Source: Holophagales bacterium (GTDB lineage Bacteria; Acidobacteriota; Thermoanaerobaculia; Multivoradales; Multivoraceae). From it: 64,000 bases of DNA. The stretch lies in the NCBI GenBank assembly GCA_009836625.1, contig VXVC01000007.1, forward strand, positions 371,707-435,706, in the 5' to 3' direction. The notes below the pieces were generated by a model, which had not been told where the DNA came from, searched no databases, and worked only from the letters and a program-made list of their open reading frames with translations. Positions 1-7,307 of this stretch are shown here, piece by piece. The position numbers and the translations under genes are program-made. Numbering within the stretch: the stretch's first letter is position 1; the number at the start of each line of letters is the position of its first letter.

Positions 1-523
1 CGAGCGGACGGCCCAGAGTGGGCCCCCGGCCCAGGACGACCACCTCACGACCGCCGATGTCGATCCCGTAGTGCATCAGCATCGCCTGGATGCCCGCCGG
101 AGTGCACGGCACCGGGCCCTTCTCCTGCAGCACCAGCTTGCCGAGGTTCACCGGATGCAGACCATCCGCGTCCTTCTTCGGGTCCATGCGGGCGAGAGCT
201 TCGTTGAAGTCGAAGCCGGAAGGCACCGGGTGCTGGATGATGTAGGCGTCGACTTCGGGGTCCTCGTTGAAACGGTCGACGGCGGCGAGCAGCGCCTCCT
301 GGCCGGCGTCCGCCGACACCTGTTCGTGAAACGAAGCGACGCCGACCTCCTCGCAGGTCTCGTGCTTCTTGCGCACGTAGCCCGCGGATGCCGCGTCGTC
401 ACCGACCAGAATCGTGCCCAGGCCCGGCTTGACGCCCGTGGAGGCGAGTTCCTCGACCCGTTCCGCGACTTCCGCCAGCACGGCCTCGGCCACCGGTTGG
501 CCTGCGAGAAGTTGAGCCGTCAT
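1..523 (-). CDS. folD: FolD, methylenetetrahydrofolate dehydrogenase/cyclohydrolase (3' end missing)
   Basis: Interconverts 5,10-methylene-THF and 10-formyl-THF (NADP-dependent dehydrogenase plus cyclohydrolase) in the cytosol. About 174 N-terminal residues are present; the Rossmann half is cut off by the window edge. Family signatures seen: GDDAASAGYVRKK, carrying the conserved Tyr and catalytic Lys; QHPVP, a variant of the usual QLPLP; DADGLHPVNLG; PCTPAG; and the beginning of the nucleotide-binding segment GRGPTLGRP. The ATG overlaps the stop of the nitrile hydratase activator as ATGA, so it is probably translated as the fourth gene of that operon. That is an unusual place for folD. Family assignment is firm. 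Confidence 0.95.
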   Translation of the reverse strand, partial: MTAQLLAGQPVAEAVLAEVAERVEELASTGVKPGLGTILVGDDAASAGYVRKKHETCEEVGVASFHEQVSADAGQEALLAAVDRFNEDPEVDAYIIQHPVPSGFDFNEALARMDPKKDADGLHPVNLGKLVLQEKGPVPCTPAGIQAMLMHYGIDIGGREVVVLGRGPTLGRPL

Positions 524-903
524 TCGTCGTTCTCCATCGAGTGTTCGTGGTGATGGTCGCGGTCGTGGCGGTGATCGTGGCCGTGCGGCCGGGCCGCGAA
601 CTGTCCGGTCAGGCGGTCGATCTCCGGCACCGCGACAAGTCCCGCCGCTTCGAGCGAGTCCTCGAGAGCCTCCTGCCAGCGCAGCCAGTAGCTCCACTCC
701 TCGTCGCGAGCGGTTGCTTCCCAGGCAGCGATCGCGCCGATCAATCGCCCGCGAAACGCCTCCCAGTCGAGGCGCCCGGCCTCCACCAGAGCCATCGTCA
801 GCCCGAACAGGCGGCTCTCCCAGGGCGCGCTGAACGCCAGTTCCCCGTTTTCGCGCGGAGGCGCGGCGGCACCGTCCTCATCCAGGCGGACAGGCAGGTT
901 CAT
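520..903 (-). CDS. Nitrile hydratase accessory/activator protein with His-rich tail
   Basis: A 127-residue protein of the nitrile hydratase activator type (NhlE/P14K-like), which helps insert metal into the alpha subunit. Its core resembles a shortened beta-subunit N-terminus, with the segments [19 protein letters not shown] and [15 protein letters not shown]. The ATG at 903 lies in an ATGA overlap with the alpha-subunit stop; a longer upstream reading is only the antisense shadow of the alpha gene. The last 20 or so residues include [15 protein letters not shown], a His/Asp-rich stretch typical of metallochaperone tails. Binding of cobalt by this tail is an inference. Confidence 0.88.
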   Translation of the reverse strand: MNLPVRLDEDGAAAPPRENGELAFSAPWESRLFGLTMALVEAGRLDWEAFRGRLIGAIAAWEATARDEEWSYWLRWQEALEDSLEAAGLVAVPEIDRLTGQFAARPHGHDHRHDRDHHHEHSMENDE

Positions 904-1481
904 CTCGTCCGCTGGAGTCGCTCGACGCCGATCATCGAATCGCGGGTGACGAGGTCGGTCAGCTCCTCCGCGCCCAGGCCGTCCGTGCCCTCCGGCCGCT
1001 GCGGCAGGACCATGTAGCGGACCTCGGCGCTGGAATCCCAGACCCGCACTTCGACGTCCGGGGACAGGTCGAGCCCCAACTCTGCGAGGAGCCGACGCGG
1101 TTCCCGCACCGCGCGCGACCGGTAGGCGGGCGACTTGTACCAGGCCGGCGGCAGTCCGAGCACCGCCCACGGGTAGCACGAACAGAGCGTGCAGACGATC
1201 AGGTTGTGGACGGACTCCGTGTTCTCCTTGACCACCAGACGGGCGACGTGGGCGTCCGTGTTGTCGCCGAAGCCCAATTCCCTGATGGCGGGCATCCCGT
1301 CCTCGAGCAGCCGCGCCCTGAACTTCGGATCGGTCCAGGCCTTGGCCACCACCCGGGCGCCGCGCAGCGGCCCGATGTCCTGCTCGTAGCGTTCGACCAA
1401 GGCGTCGACGGCCGCGGACTTGACCAGCCCCTTCTCCACCAGCAGCGTCTCGATCGCCTCGGTGCGTAGTGCCATCGTCAT
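900..1481 (-). CDS. Nitrile hydratase alpha subunit, cobalt type
   Basis: Catalytic subunit of nitrile hydratase (nitrile + water to amide). The metal motif VCTLCSCY is at residues 96-103: Cys97, Cys100 and Cys102 are the claw ligands that are oxidised post-translationally in characterised enzymes. Thr between the first two Cys is typical of the cobalt class; iron enzymes have Ser. The following [20 protein letters not shown] segment is the conserved region. The 193-residue length is normal. Gene order beta-alpha-activator also matches cobalt-type operons. The ATG overlaps the beta stop by four bases; a second in-frame ATG two codons on is an alternative start. No amidase gene lies next to it. 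Confidence 0.95.
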   Translation of the reverse strand: MTMALRTEAIETLLVEKGLVKSAAVDALVERYEQDIGPLRGARVVAKAWTDPKFRARLLEDGMPAIRELGFGDNTDAHVARLVVKENTESVHNLIVCTLCSCYPWAVLGLPPAWYKSPAYRSRAVREPRRLLAELGLDLSPDVEVRVWDSSAEVRYMVLPQRPEGTDGLGAEELTDLVTRDSMIGVERLQRTR

Positions 1482-2071
1482 TCGAGAACCTCCAGGTACG
1501 GCTCGAACAAATCGATGTAGACGGTGGCGCCGGCTTCCGCCTCCTCGCCCCAGAGCTCCCGGCTGTCGAAGGCGACGGTGTAGAGGTACTCCGGCGACTC
1601 GCCCCGGCCCTCGGCGTTCGTGTCGGGATAGACGCAGGCCGGATGGACCTCGGCGATCACTCCCCTCCGATCGCGGGCGTAGCCGGGCAGCCGCGTGTGC
1701 CCCTGCGGGTGCCGGTTCCAGGTGCGCACCGCGTCGCCGACCGCGAACCGGGCCTCGCGGTCGACCTCGCGCACGACCGAGCCCACGTGATCGGGCCGCT
1801 CGACCGCCGCGTCGCCGCCCAGCCGTTCCCCCGCCAGCGTCTCCAGCGCGTAGAGCCAGCGGCCGTAGTAGCCGTCCGCAAGGTAGCGGTCCGCCGGCAT
1901 CCGCTCGACCGCATGACGGAAGGCGTCGAGGTTCGCCAGGCCGGCCCCGATGGCGTAGCCCGCCAGGGCGCAGACCCGGCCCTGCCAGGCCTCCGGGAAC
2001 AAGGCCTCGTCCGGACGCCGGTCCACGGCGCCGAAGCCGTGCATCCCGCCCATGTCGTGGATTCCGTTCAT
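1478..2071 (-). CDS. Nitrile hydratase beta subunit
   Basis: Structural partner of the alpha subunit, 197 residues. It opens with [16 protein letters not shown], the hallmark of beta subunits. The C-terminal half is the SH3-like barrel: [20 protein letters not shown], the conserved [16 protein letters not shown] segment, then [15 protein letters not shown]. It is the first gene of a leftward operon (beta, alpha, activator, folD) in which every junction is a four-base ATGA overlap. It diverges from the aminotransferase gene across 62 bases, so promoters for both must lie there. Confidence 0.95.
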   Translation of the reverse strand: MNGIHDMGGMHGFGAVDRRPDEALFPEAWQGRVCALAGYAIGAGLANLDAFRHAVERMPADRYLADGYYGRWLYALETLAGERLGGDAAVERPDHVGSVVREVDREARFAVGDAVRTWNRHPQGHTRLPGYARDRRGVIAEVHPACVYPDTNAEGRGESPEYLYTVAFDSRELWGEEAEAGATVYIDLFEPYLEVLE

Positions 2072-2119
2072 GCTCCGACGGCCGCCGCGCCGCGCGCCAG
2101 TCTACAAGCCCGCCAAGGG

Positions 2120-2127
2120 GCTATTCT
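2120..2127 (+). promoter_or_regulatory. Candidate -10 element for the aminotransferase gene
   Basis: GCTATTCT contains a TAnnnT hexamer that ends six bases before the ATG at 2134. Such close spacing would put transcription initiation at or next to the start codon (leaderless mRNA). No strong ribosome-binding site is present; AAGGGG lies too far upstream. The call is inferred from similar elements elsewhere in the window. Confidence 0.4.
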
Positions 2128-2133
2128 CAAGCC

Positions 2134-3549
2134 ATGGACACCGCCGATTCCCGATCGACCGCGGGCACGGGCCTGGCGCACGCCCACGACTACCCGTTCC
2201 TGGGTCAGGGCAGGGCGCCGCTGGAGGTGGCGGCCGCCGAGGGCTGCTACATGATCACGCCCACCGGCCGCCGGATTCTCGACGCCGCCGGCGGCGCCAT
2301 CGTCTCGAACATCGGGCACGGGCGGCGAGAAGTGGGGGAGGCCTACGCGCGGGCCGCGGCGCAGACCGACTACATCGTGCCTCCCTTCGCGACCCCCGCG
2401 CGAGCGGAGCTGGTCCACCGCATGCGCACCCGCTGGCTGCCCGGCGACATCAACCGGGTCCTGTTCGCGAGCGGCGGCTCCGAGGCAATGGACCTGGCGA
2501 TCCGGTTCGCGCGCCAGCACCACCTGTCGGCGGGGCGTCCCGAGCGCTGGCGGGTGTTCGGGCGCCAACTCTCCTACCACGGCGCCACGATGGCCACGCT
2601 CGCCGTGGGCGGGCACCAGGGACGCCGGGCGGGCTTCGAGCCCTGGCTGGTCGACGAGCAGACCGACCAGCCGCGGCCGCCCGCCCACTACTGCATGCGC
2701 TGCCCGCTCGGCAAGACGTTTCCCGGCTGCGACATCGCCTGCGCCGACGAGGTGGAGCGCGTGTTCGAGGAGATCGGCCCCGAAGAGATCGCGGCCTTCG
2801 TCGTCGAGCCGATCGTCGGCTCGAACGCCGGCGCGCTCGTGCCTCCGGGCGACTACCTGGAGCGGGTCGCCCGCATCTGCAGGCGGCACGGCATCCTGCT
2901 GATCGCCGACGAAGTGATGACCGGCTACGGGCGGACCGGCCGCAAGTTCGGCGTGGACCACTGGGACCTGGTGCCCGACATCCTGGTCGGCGGCAAGGGG
3001 CTGACCGGCGGCTACGCGCCCCTGGTCGCGATCTGCGCCCGCGAGGAGGTCACCGCGCCCATCGCGGAGGCGGGAGACTCGGTGATGTTCTTCACGTACG
3101 GCGCTCACTCGCCCGCCTGCGCCGCGGCCACCGAGGTGCTGCGCATCCTCGAGGACGAGGAACTCGTCGAACGCGCCGCCACCGTCGGCGCGGTGCTCGG
3201 CGAGCGCCTGAGGGAGACCTTCGCCGACCATCCCCACATCGCCGAGGTCCGCGGCCGCGGCCTGCTCTACGGCATCGAGATCGTCCAGGACCGCGAAACG
3301 CTGGAGCCGTTCCCGGCCGAACTCTCGCTGGTCAACGCCGTCGTGGCCGCCGGCCTGTCGATGGACGTCTTCTTCTACCCCGGCGGCAACGACCCGGCCC
3401 GCGATGTCGTCTGCCTGGGCCCGCCCTTCATCCTCGGCGACGAGGAGATCGAGAAGATCGTCACCGTCCTGCCAAAGGCGATCGACAGCGCGATCGCCCG
3501 CAAGGCGCCGGCGCCGTCGCTGCTGGGACCGCCGGTGTGCTGCGACTAG
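2134..3549 (+). CDS. Class III PLP-dependent aminotransferase
   Basis: A 471-residue omega-type aminotransferase (fold type I) that moves an amino group between an amine or omega-amino acid and a keto acid. Visible features: SGGSEAMDLAIRFAR (cofactor phosphate region), SYHGATMA, VVEPIVGSNAG, the ADEVMTGYGRTG segment holding the PLP-ring Asp, and VGGKGLTGGY with Lys288 as the predicted Schiff-base lysine. An insert with four Cys (CMRCPLGKTFPGCDIAC) occurs in one subgroup of this family. Substrate cannot be read from sequence. It diverges from the nitrile hydratase operon and ends three bases from the convergent TPP enzyme. The ATG at 2134 is chosen because the longer upstream reading is antisense to nitrile hydratase. 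Confidence 0.9.
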   Translation: MDTADSRSTAGTGLAHAHDYPFLGQGRAPLEVAAAEGCYMITPTGRRILDAAGGAIVSNIGHGRREVGEAYARAAAQTDYIVPPFATPARAELVHRMRTRWLPGDINRVLFASGGSEAMDLAIRFARQHHLSAGRPERWRVFGRQLSYHGATMATLAVGGHQGRRAGFEPWLVDEQTDQPRPPAHYCMRCPLGKTFPGCDIACADEVERVFEEIGPEEIAAFVVEPIVGSNAGALVPPGDYLERVARICRRHGILLIADEVMTGYGRTGRKFGVDHWDLVPDILVGGKGLTGGYAPLVAICAREEVTAPIAEAGDSVMFFTYGAHSPACAAATEVLRILEDEELVERAATVGAVLGERLRETFADHPHIAEVRGRGLLYGIEIVQDRETLEPFPAELSLVNAVVAAGLSMDVFFYPGGNDPARDVVCLGPPFILGDEEIEKIVTVLPKAIDSAIARKAPAPSLLGPPVCCD

Positions 3550-3552
3550 GCC

Positions 3553-5193
3553 CTAGTAGCTGGAGATGCCGATCTCCTTCTCGGTGATGAACTCCAGCAG
3601 GGCCGGCGTGCCCGACTCGGTCGCCGCGATGCCGCGCTGAATCGCGGGCACGATCTCCGCCGGCTCGGTCACCCGTTCACCGTAGCCGCCGAAGGCCTTC
3701 GCCATGTCGGCGTAGTGGCCGGAGATGTCGGTGCTGCGGTACTTCTCGGTCGCCACCTGCATGATGGGCAGTTCGATCGCCATCGAGAAGTTGTTGAAGA
3801 GGATCGAGAGGATCGGCAGGCGTTCGCGGACCGCAGTCTCGAAGTCCATGCCGGTGAAGCCGATCGCGGCGTCGCCCCAGACGTTGATGCAGAGCTTGTC
3901 CGGCTGGGCCAGCTTGGCGCCCATCGCCAGGCCGAGGCCGTAGCCGAGCTGGGTCGTCTTGCCCCAGCCGATGTAGGAGAGCGGCGTCGTGCTGCGCCAG
4001 AACGGCGAGATCTGGTCACGCGGCGAACCGGCGTCGTGGGTGATGATCACGTTGTCGCGCTCGACCGTGTGCATCAGGTCCCACAGCACCCGGTAGGGCG
4101 ACAGCGGCGTTCCCTCGGAGCTCAGCTTCGGCATCCACTCGTCGAGCCAGCCGGAGCGGATCCGTTCGATCTCCGCCGGCACGGACTCGGCCCGCGAGGC
4201 CGCGTGCGGCAACGACTGCCCTTCCAGCTCGGCGATCAGGGCGGCCAGCGTCAGCTTCGCGTCGCCCGCCACGACGCATTCCGAGGCGACGTTCTTGTTC
4301 AGGTCGACTGGATCGAGGGTCGCGTGCAGATACTTCGCCTGCAGGTACTTGCCGAAGTAGATGCCGAACGCGGTGGTCGTGAAGCTGCAGCCGATGCCGA
4401 AGATCACGTCGGCGGCACCCAGGAACTCGTGGACCGTCTTCGGCACCGCGCGGCCGCCCGAGCCGAGCGACAGGGGATGATCCTCGTTGAAGGCGCTCTT
4501 GCCGCCCAGGCTGGTCGTCACCGGCGCGTTGAGCAGCTCCGCCAGGCGCCGCAGTTCGTCCCAGGCCTCCGCGTAGTGGACACCCTGACCGGCGTAGATC
4601 ACCGGCCGCTCGGCCCCCGCCAGCATCTCCGCGGCCTGGCTCACCAGGCCCGGATCGGGACCCACGCGTACCGTTCCGCTCGGGCGGGGTCCCAGATCGT
4701 CCGGCACGTCTTCGCCGAAGACGTCCGCCGGCACCTCGACCATCACCGGTCCCGGCCGGCCGGAACGAAGCTGGGTGAAGGCCCGGCGCATCACCTCGGG
4801 CAGCGCCTTGCCCATACTGAGCGGCTCGCACCACTTCGTCACGTGCTGGAAGTTGGCCACAGCGTTGAAGTTCGGCGCCACGTGCATTGCCCGGCGGCTG
4901 TACCCCATCGGCATGACCAGGATGGGCGCCGATTCGCCGTAGGCCTGCGCCACGCCGCCGAAGGCGTTCTCGGTCCCGGGTCCGCTCTGCATCGTGAACA
5001 CCCCGAGTTGCTTCCCCGAACTCAGCCGGCTGACCGCGTCGGCCATGTGCAGGCCGATCCGTTCCTGGCGAACGATCACGGTGCGGATGTCCGCCACCGC
5101 CGCGGCCTCGATGATCGGGTTGACCGGGTAGGCGACGATGAACTCGACACCCTCCCGCTTGAGGTACTCGGCTACGCCCTGGGCTACCTTCAC
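3553..5193 (-). CDS. Thiamine pyrophosphate-dependent enzyme, acetolactate-synthase/decarboxylase family
   Basis: A 546-residue protein with the three-domain architecture of ThDP enzymes. The N-terminal PYR domain has the activating Glu44 in RQERIGLHMADA and the QSGPGTENAFGG segment. A central Rossmann-like domain carries ERPVIYAGQGVHYAEAW. The C-terminal PP domain has the Mg/ThDP motif beginning WGDAAIGFTG near residue 440 and closing with NN. Related proteins are annotated only as thiamine-pyrophosphate-requiring enzymes, so the 2-keto-acid substrate is unknown; it is not an obvious IlvB. Start is GTG. It faces a secreted hydrolase gene across a palindrome-bearing 86-base gap. Confidence 0.88.
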   Translation of the reverse strand: MKVAQGVAEYLKREGVEFIVAYPVNPIIEAAAVADIRTVIVRQERIGLHMADAVSRLSSGKQLGVFTMQSGPGTENAFGGVAQAYGESAPILVMPMGYSRRAMHVAPNFNAVANFQHVTKWCEPLSMGKALPEVMRRAFTQLRSGRPGPVMVEVPADVFGEDVPDDLGPRPSGTVRVGPDPGLVSQAAEMLAGAERPVIYAGQGVHYAEAWDELRRLAELLNAPVTTSLGGKSAFNEDHPLSLGSGGRAVPKTVHEFLGAADVIFGIGCSFTTTAFGIYFGKYLQAKYLHATLDPVDLNKNVASECVVAGDAKLTLAALIAELEGQSLPHAASRAESVPAEIERIRSGWLDEWMPKLSSEGTPLSPYRVLWDLMHTVERDNVIITHDAGSPRDQISPFWRSTTPLSYIGWGKTTQLGYGLGLAMGAKLAQPDKLCINVWGDAAIGFTGMDFETAVRERLPILSILFNNFSMAIELPIMQVATEKYRSTDISGHYADMAKAFGGYGERVTEPAEIVPAIQRGIAATESGTPALLEFITEKEIGISSY

Positions 5194-5229
5194 GCTGGAA
5201 CTCCTGAGATTCTGGGTGGGGAGAGGGCG

Positions 5230-5260
5230 GCTACGATACCCGGAACCTGGAACGTTCCAG
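5230..5260. promoter_or_regulatory. Divergent promoter with a 14-bp perfect palindrome (candidate operator)
   Basis: GCTACGAT at 5230-5237 provides a TAnnnT -10-like hexamer for the rightward hydrolase gene. Ten bases downstream lies CTGGAACGTTCCAG (5247-5260), a perfect 14-bp inverted repeat placed where transcription would begin. It sits in the only gap between the divergent TPP enzyme and the hydrolase, so a dimeric regulator could control both. GGAGG at 5266-5270 serves as ribosome-binding site for the ATG at 5280. The regulator is unknown. Confidence 0.45.
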
Positions 5261-5279
5261 AAGCTGGAGGACCCAAGAG

Positions 5280-6680
5280 ATGGAAGACACCGCGAAGAGG
5301 ATCAGCCAGATGACGTTCGCAGCGATCCTGCTGGCGCTCGGCGCGGCCTTCGCCGCCACCCCGAATGCGCCAACCCTCTCCGGGCCCATCACGGGCGGGG
5401 AACGCGGCACGCCGTTCGCCGCGGTGAACGTCGCGGATCGCGGCTATCTGACCGAGGAGTACTTCCTGGAGGGCGAGGCGACCGCGTACGAACTCGCCTC
5501 TGGCGCCCAGGGCGCGGACGGCCAGTGGAACACGCGGGCGTCGGCCGACAAGGCCAACTACAAGACACGCCTGCTGGTGGTCCGACCGAACGACGCGTCG
5601 GCATTCAACGGCACGGTCATCGTCTTCTGGCTGAACGTCACCGCCGGCTTCGAACTGGGTTCCGCCAGCGACGAGGCCCTGCGCGGCTATGCCTGGGTGG
5701 GCGTATCCGCGCAGAAGGTCGGCGTCCACGGTTTCCCGCAGAACCCCGGCGGACTCAAGGCTTGGGACCCGCAACGCTACGGCTCGCTCGAACACCCCGG
5801 AGACGCCTGGTCCTACGACATCTTCACGCAGGTTGCCCGCGTCATCGGTCCGGAACGCGACCGGGAAGGCCTGGACCCGATGGGCGGCCTGGAGGTCGAG
5901 CGGCTGATCGCGGCGGGCGCCTCCCAGTCCGCCGCGCGCTTGCGCACCTACATCAACGGTGTCCACCCGCTGACGGAGGTGTTCGACGGCTATCTGCCGT
6001 TCATCGACTTCGGCGGCGTCGTGCCGTTCGCTTCCGAGCGCGGCGGCGGACGCCGGGGACGCACTCTCGCACCGGTCCGATCCGACCTGGATGTCCCGGT
6101 CATCGTCGTCAACTCGGAGACCGAGCTGACCAGCTACTACTCCGTACGAGAGCCGGACTCGGCCCGCTTCCGGCTCTGGGAGGTGGCAGGGACTTCGCAC
6201 GTATCCGCGGCGAGACCGAAGGAACGCACCGTCGAAGGCTCCAATTGGCTGTCCTACACGCCCGTGTACCAGGCCGCGATCCGGCACCTGCACCGCTGGA
6301 TCACGGACGGTGTCGAACCACCGAGCATGCCGCGCGTCGAGATGAAGGCCGGCGATCCCAATCCCGAGGTCGTCCGGGACGAGCACGGCAACGCCAGGGG
6401 CGGCATCCGCTTGCCGGAGCTCGAAGCGCCGACCGCCTCGCACAGCGGCTTCGGAACGCAGAGGGAAGGGACGCGGTTCGGGTTCCTGTACGGCACCGCG
6501 ACCGATTTCGACAGCGAACAGCTAGCGGCCCTGTACCCGGACAGCCAGCACTATCTCGATGCCTGGAACACGGCACTGGACCGTTCGATCGAGCAGGGCA
6601 TGATCCTGCCCGAGGACGCGCCAGCGATGCGGCAGCGGACCGCGGCCTGGGCGGCGCGGCTGGATGCCCCGCCGCGCTAG
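5280..6680 (+). CDS. Secreted alpha/beta hydrolase-domain protein (Abhydrolase_10-like)
   Basis: 466 residues. The N-terminus has an Ala-rich hydrophobic stretch (about residues 12-26) that reads as a signal peptide ending at AFAA. The body matches large secreted proteins labelled alpha/beta hydrolase domain-containing: FNGTVIVFWLNVTAGFE in the N-terminal part, AGASQSAARLRTYING carrying the nucleophile motif G-A-S-Q-S with Ser215 as candidate, and WEVAGTSHVSA with a His that could complete the triad. Substrate unknown; an ester or lactone is likely. It has its own promoter region and GGAGG ribosome-binding site. Confidence 0.8.
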   Translation: MEDTAKRISQMTFAAILLALGAAFAATPNAPTLSGPITGGERGTPFAAVNVADRGYLTEEYFLEGEATAYELASGAQGADGQWNTRASADKANYKTRLLVVRPNDASAFNGTVIVFWLNVTAGFELGSASDEALRGYAWVGVSAQKVGVHGFPQNPGGLKAWDPQRYGSLEHPGDAWSYDIFTQVARVIGPERDREGLDPMGGLEVERLIAAGASQSAARLRTYINGVHPLTEVFDGYLPFIDFGGVVPFASERGGGRRGRTLAPVRSDLDVPVIVVNSETELTSYYSVREPDSARFRLWEVAGTSHVSAARPKERTVEGSNWLSYTPVYQAAIRHLHRWITDGVEPPSMPRVEMKAGDPNPEVVRDEHGNARGGIRLPELEAPTASHSGFGTQREGTRFGFLYGTATDFDSEQLAALYPDSQHYLDAWNTALDRSIEQGMILPEDAPAMRQRTAAWAARLDAPPR

Positions 6681-6712
6681 GGATAGCCGAGCTGGCCTGA
6701 CAGCCGGCGCGT

Positions 6713-6720
6713 GCTACGGT
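6713..6720 (+). promoter_or_regulatory. Candidate -10 element upstream of the Cys-rich secreted protein
   Basis: GCTACGGT gives a TAnnnT hexamer about 50 bases before the ATG at 6773. The transcript would carry a leader containing GGAGGGAAG just upstream of the start. Inferred by similarity to GCTAnnnT elements before other genes in the window. Confidence 0.3.
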
Positions 6721-6772
6721 TCTGCCATCTGTCCTCTCTTGGACCCGAAACGGATGCTGGAGGGAAGATGAG

Positions 6773-7243
6773 ATGTTCGGAAGCAGAATCCGGAGCCCTA
6801 TCGCCACTCTGACCAAATCACCACTCGCATGGGTGGGTGTGGCTCTAGCGGTGATGGTGCTCGCACCCATTGGCACGGCCCTCAGCGTCTCGGCAACGGC
6901 TGATTCCCCTGCCGCTGAAGGCCCCGAAGCTAACGCGCAGCATCAAGGGGCGGTTCTCCGAGGTACCTCCCCGGGTCCGCACAACGGTTCCGCCGCTGAA
7001 AGCGCTAGCGCCGACGCGCAGCACCAAGAAACGGTCGTCCAACGTGCTTCCCAGGGTCCGGACGACGAAGTGGCCGGTCGTTCTGCGTTTCCCCAGCCTG
7101 TTCAGTGGTGTATCAGACAGTGCTACGTCGAACACCAGTCCCGGGTTGACGACTGTTGGCGCCAGTACGACGATTGCCTCGGTGACCGACCCTCCGGAGC
7201 ATCGAGAGCAGCTCTGCACTATCCGGCGGAACAACTGTCTTGA
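6773..7243 (+). CDS. Secreted Cys-rich hypothetical protein, probably frameshifted near its 3' end
   Basis: 156 residues, family not recognised. An N-terminal membrane or signal segment (LAWVGVALAVMVLAPIGTAL) is followed by two 27-residue imperfect repeats sharing the core (N/D)AQHQ, then a Cys-rich end with spacing C-x3-C-x10-C-x6-C. A strong GGAGGGAAG ribosome-binding site supports the ATG. The +1 frame beyond about 7190 encodes a second Cys cluster with the mirrored spacing C-x6-C-x10-C-x3-C and stops at 7307, directly against the next gene's GTG at 7308. The native protein may therefore extend to 7307 after a single-base frameshift. The stop used here, at 7243, may be an artefact. Confidence 0.55.
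   Translation: MFGSRIRSPIATLTKSPLAWVGVALAVMVLAPIGTALSVSATADSPAAEGPEANAQHQGAVLRGTSPGPHNGSAAESASADAQHQETVVQRASQGPDDEVAGRSAFPQPVQWCIRQCYVEHQSRVDDCWRQYDDCLGDRPSGASRAALHYPAEQLS
6914..7075 (+). repeat. Two imperfect 81-bp tandem repeats inside the Cys-rich protein gene
   Basis: Copies start at 6914 and 6995 and encode 27 residues each. The conserved parts are AE at the beginning, (N/D)AQHQ in the middle, then a small-residue stretch containing GP. The repeat stays in frame and is diverged at the DNA level, so it is an old protein-level duplication. Confidence 0.7.
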
Positions 7244-7307
7244 GATGTCGGCTCTTCGACTCGACACTTGCATCTCGATTTGTATCGTCCGTTGGGACCC
7301 CGTGTGA

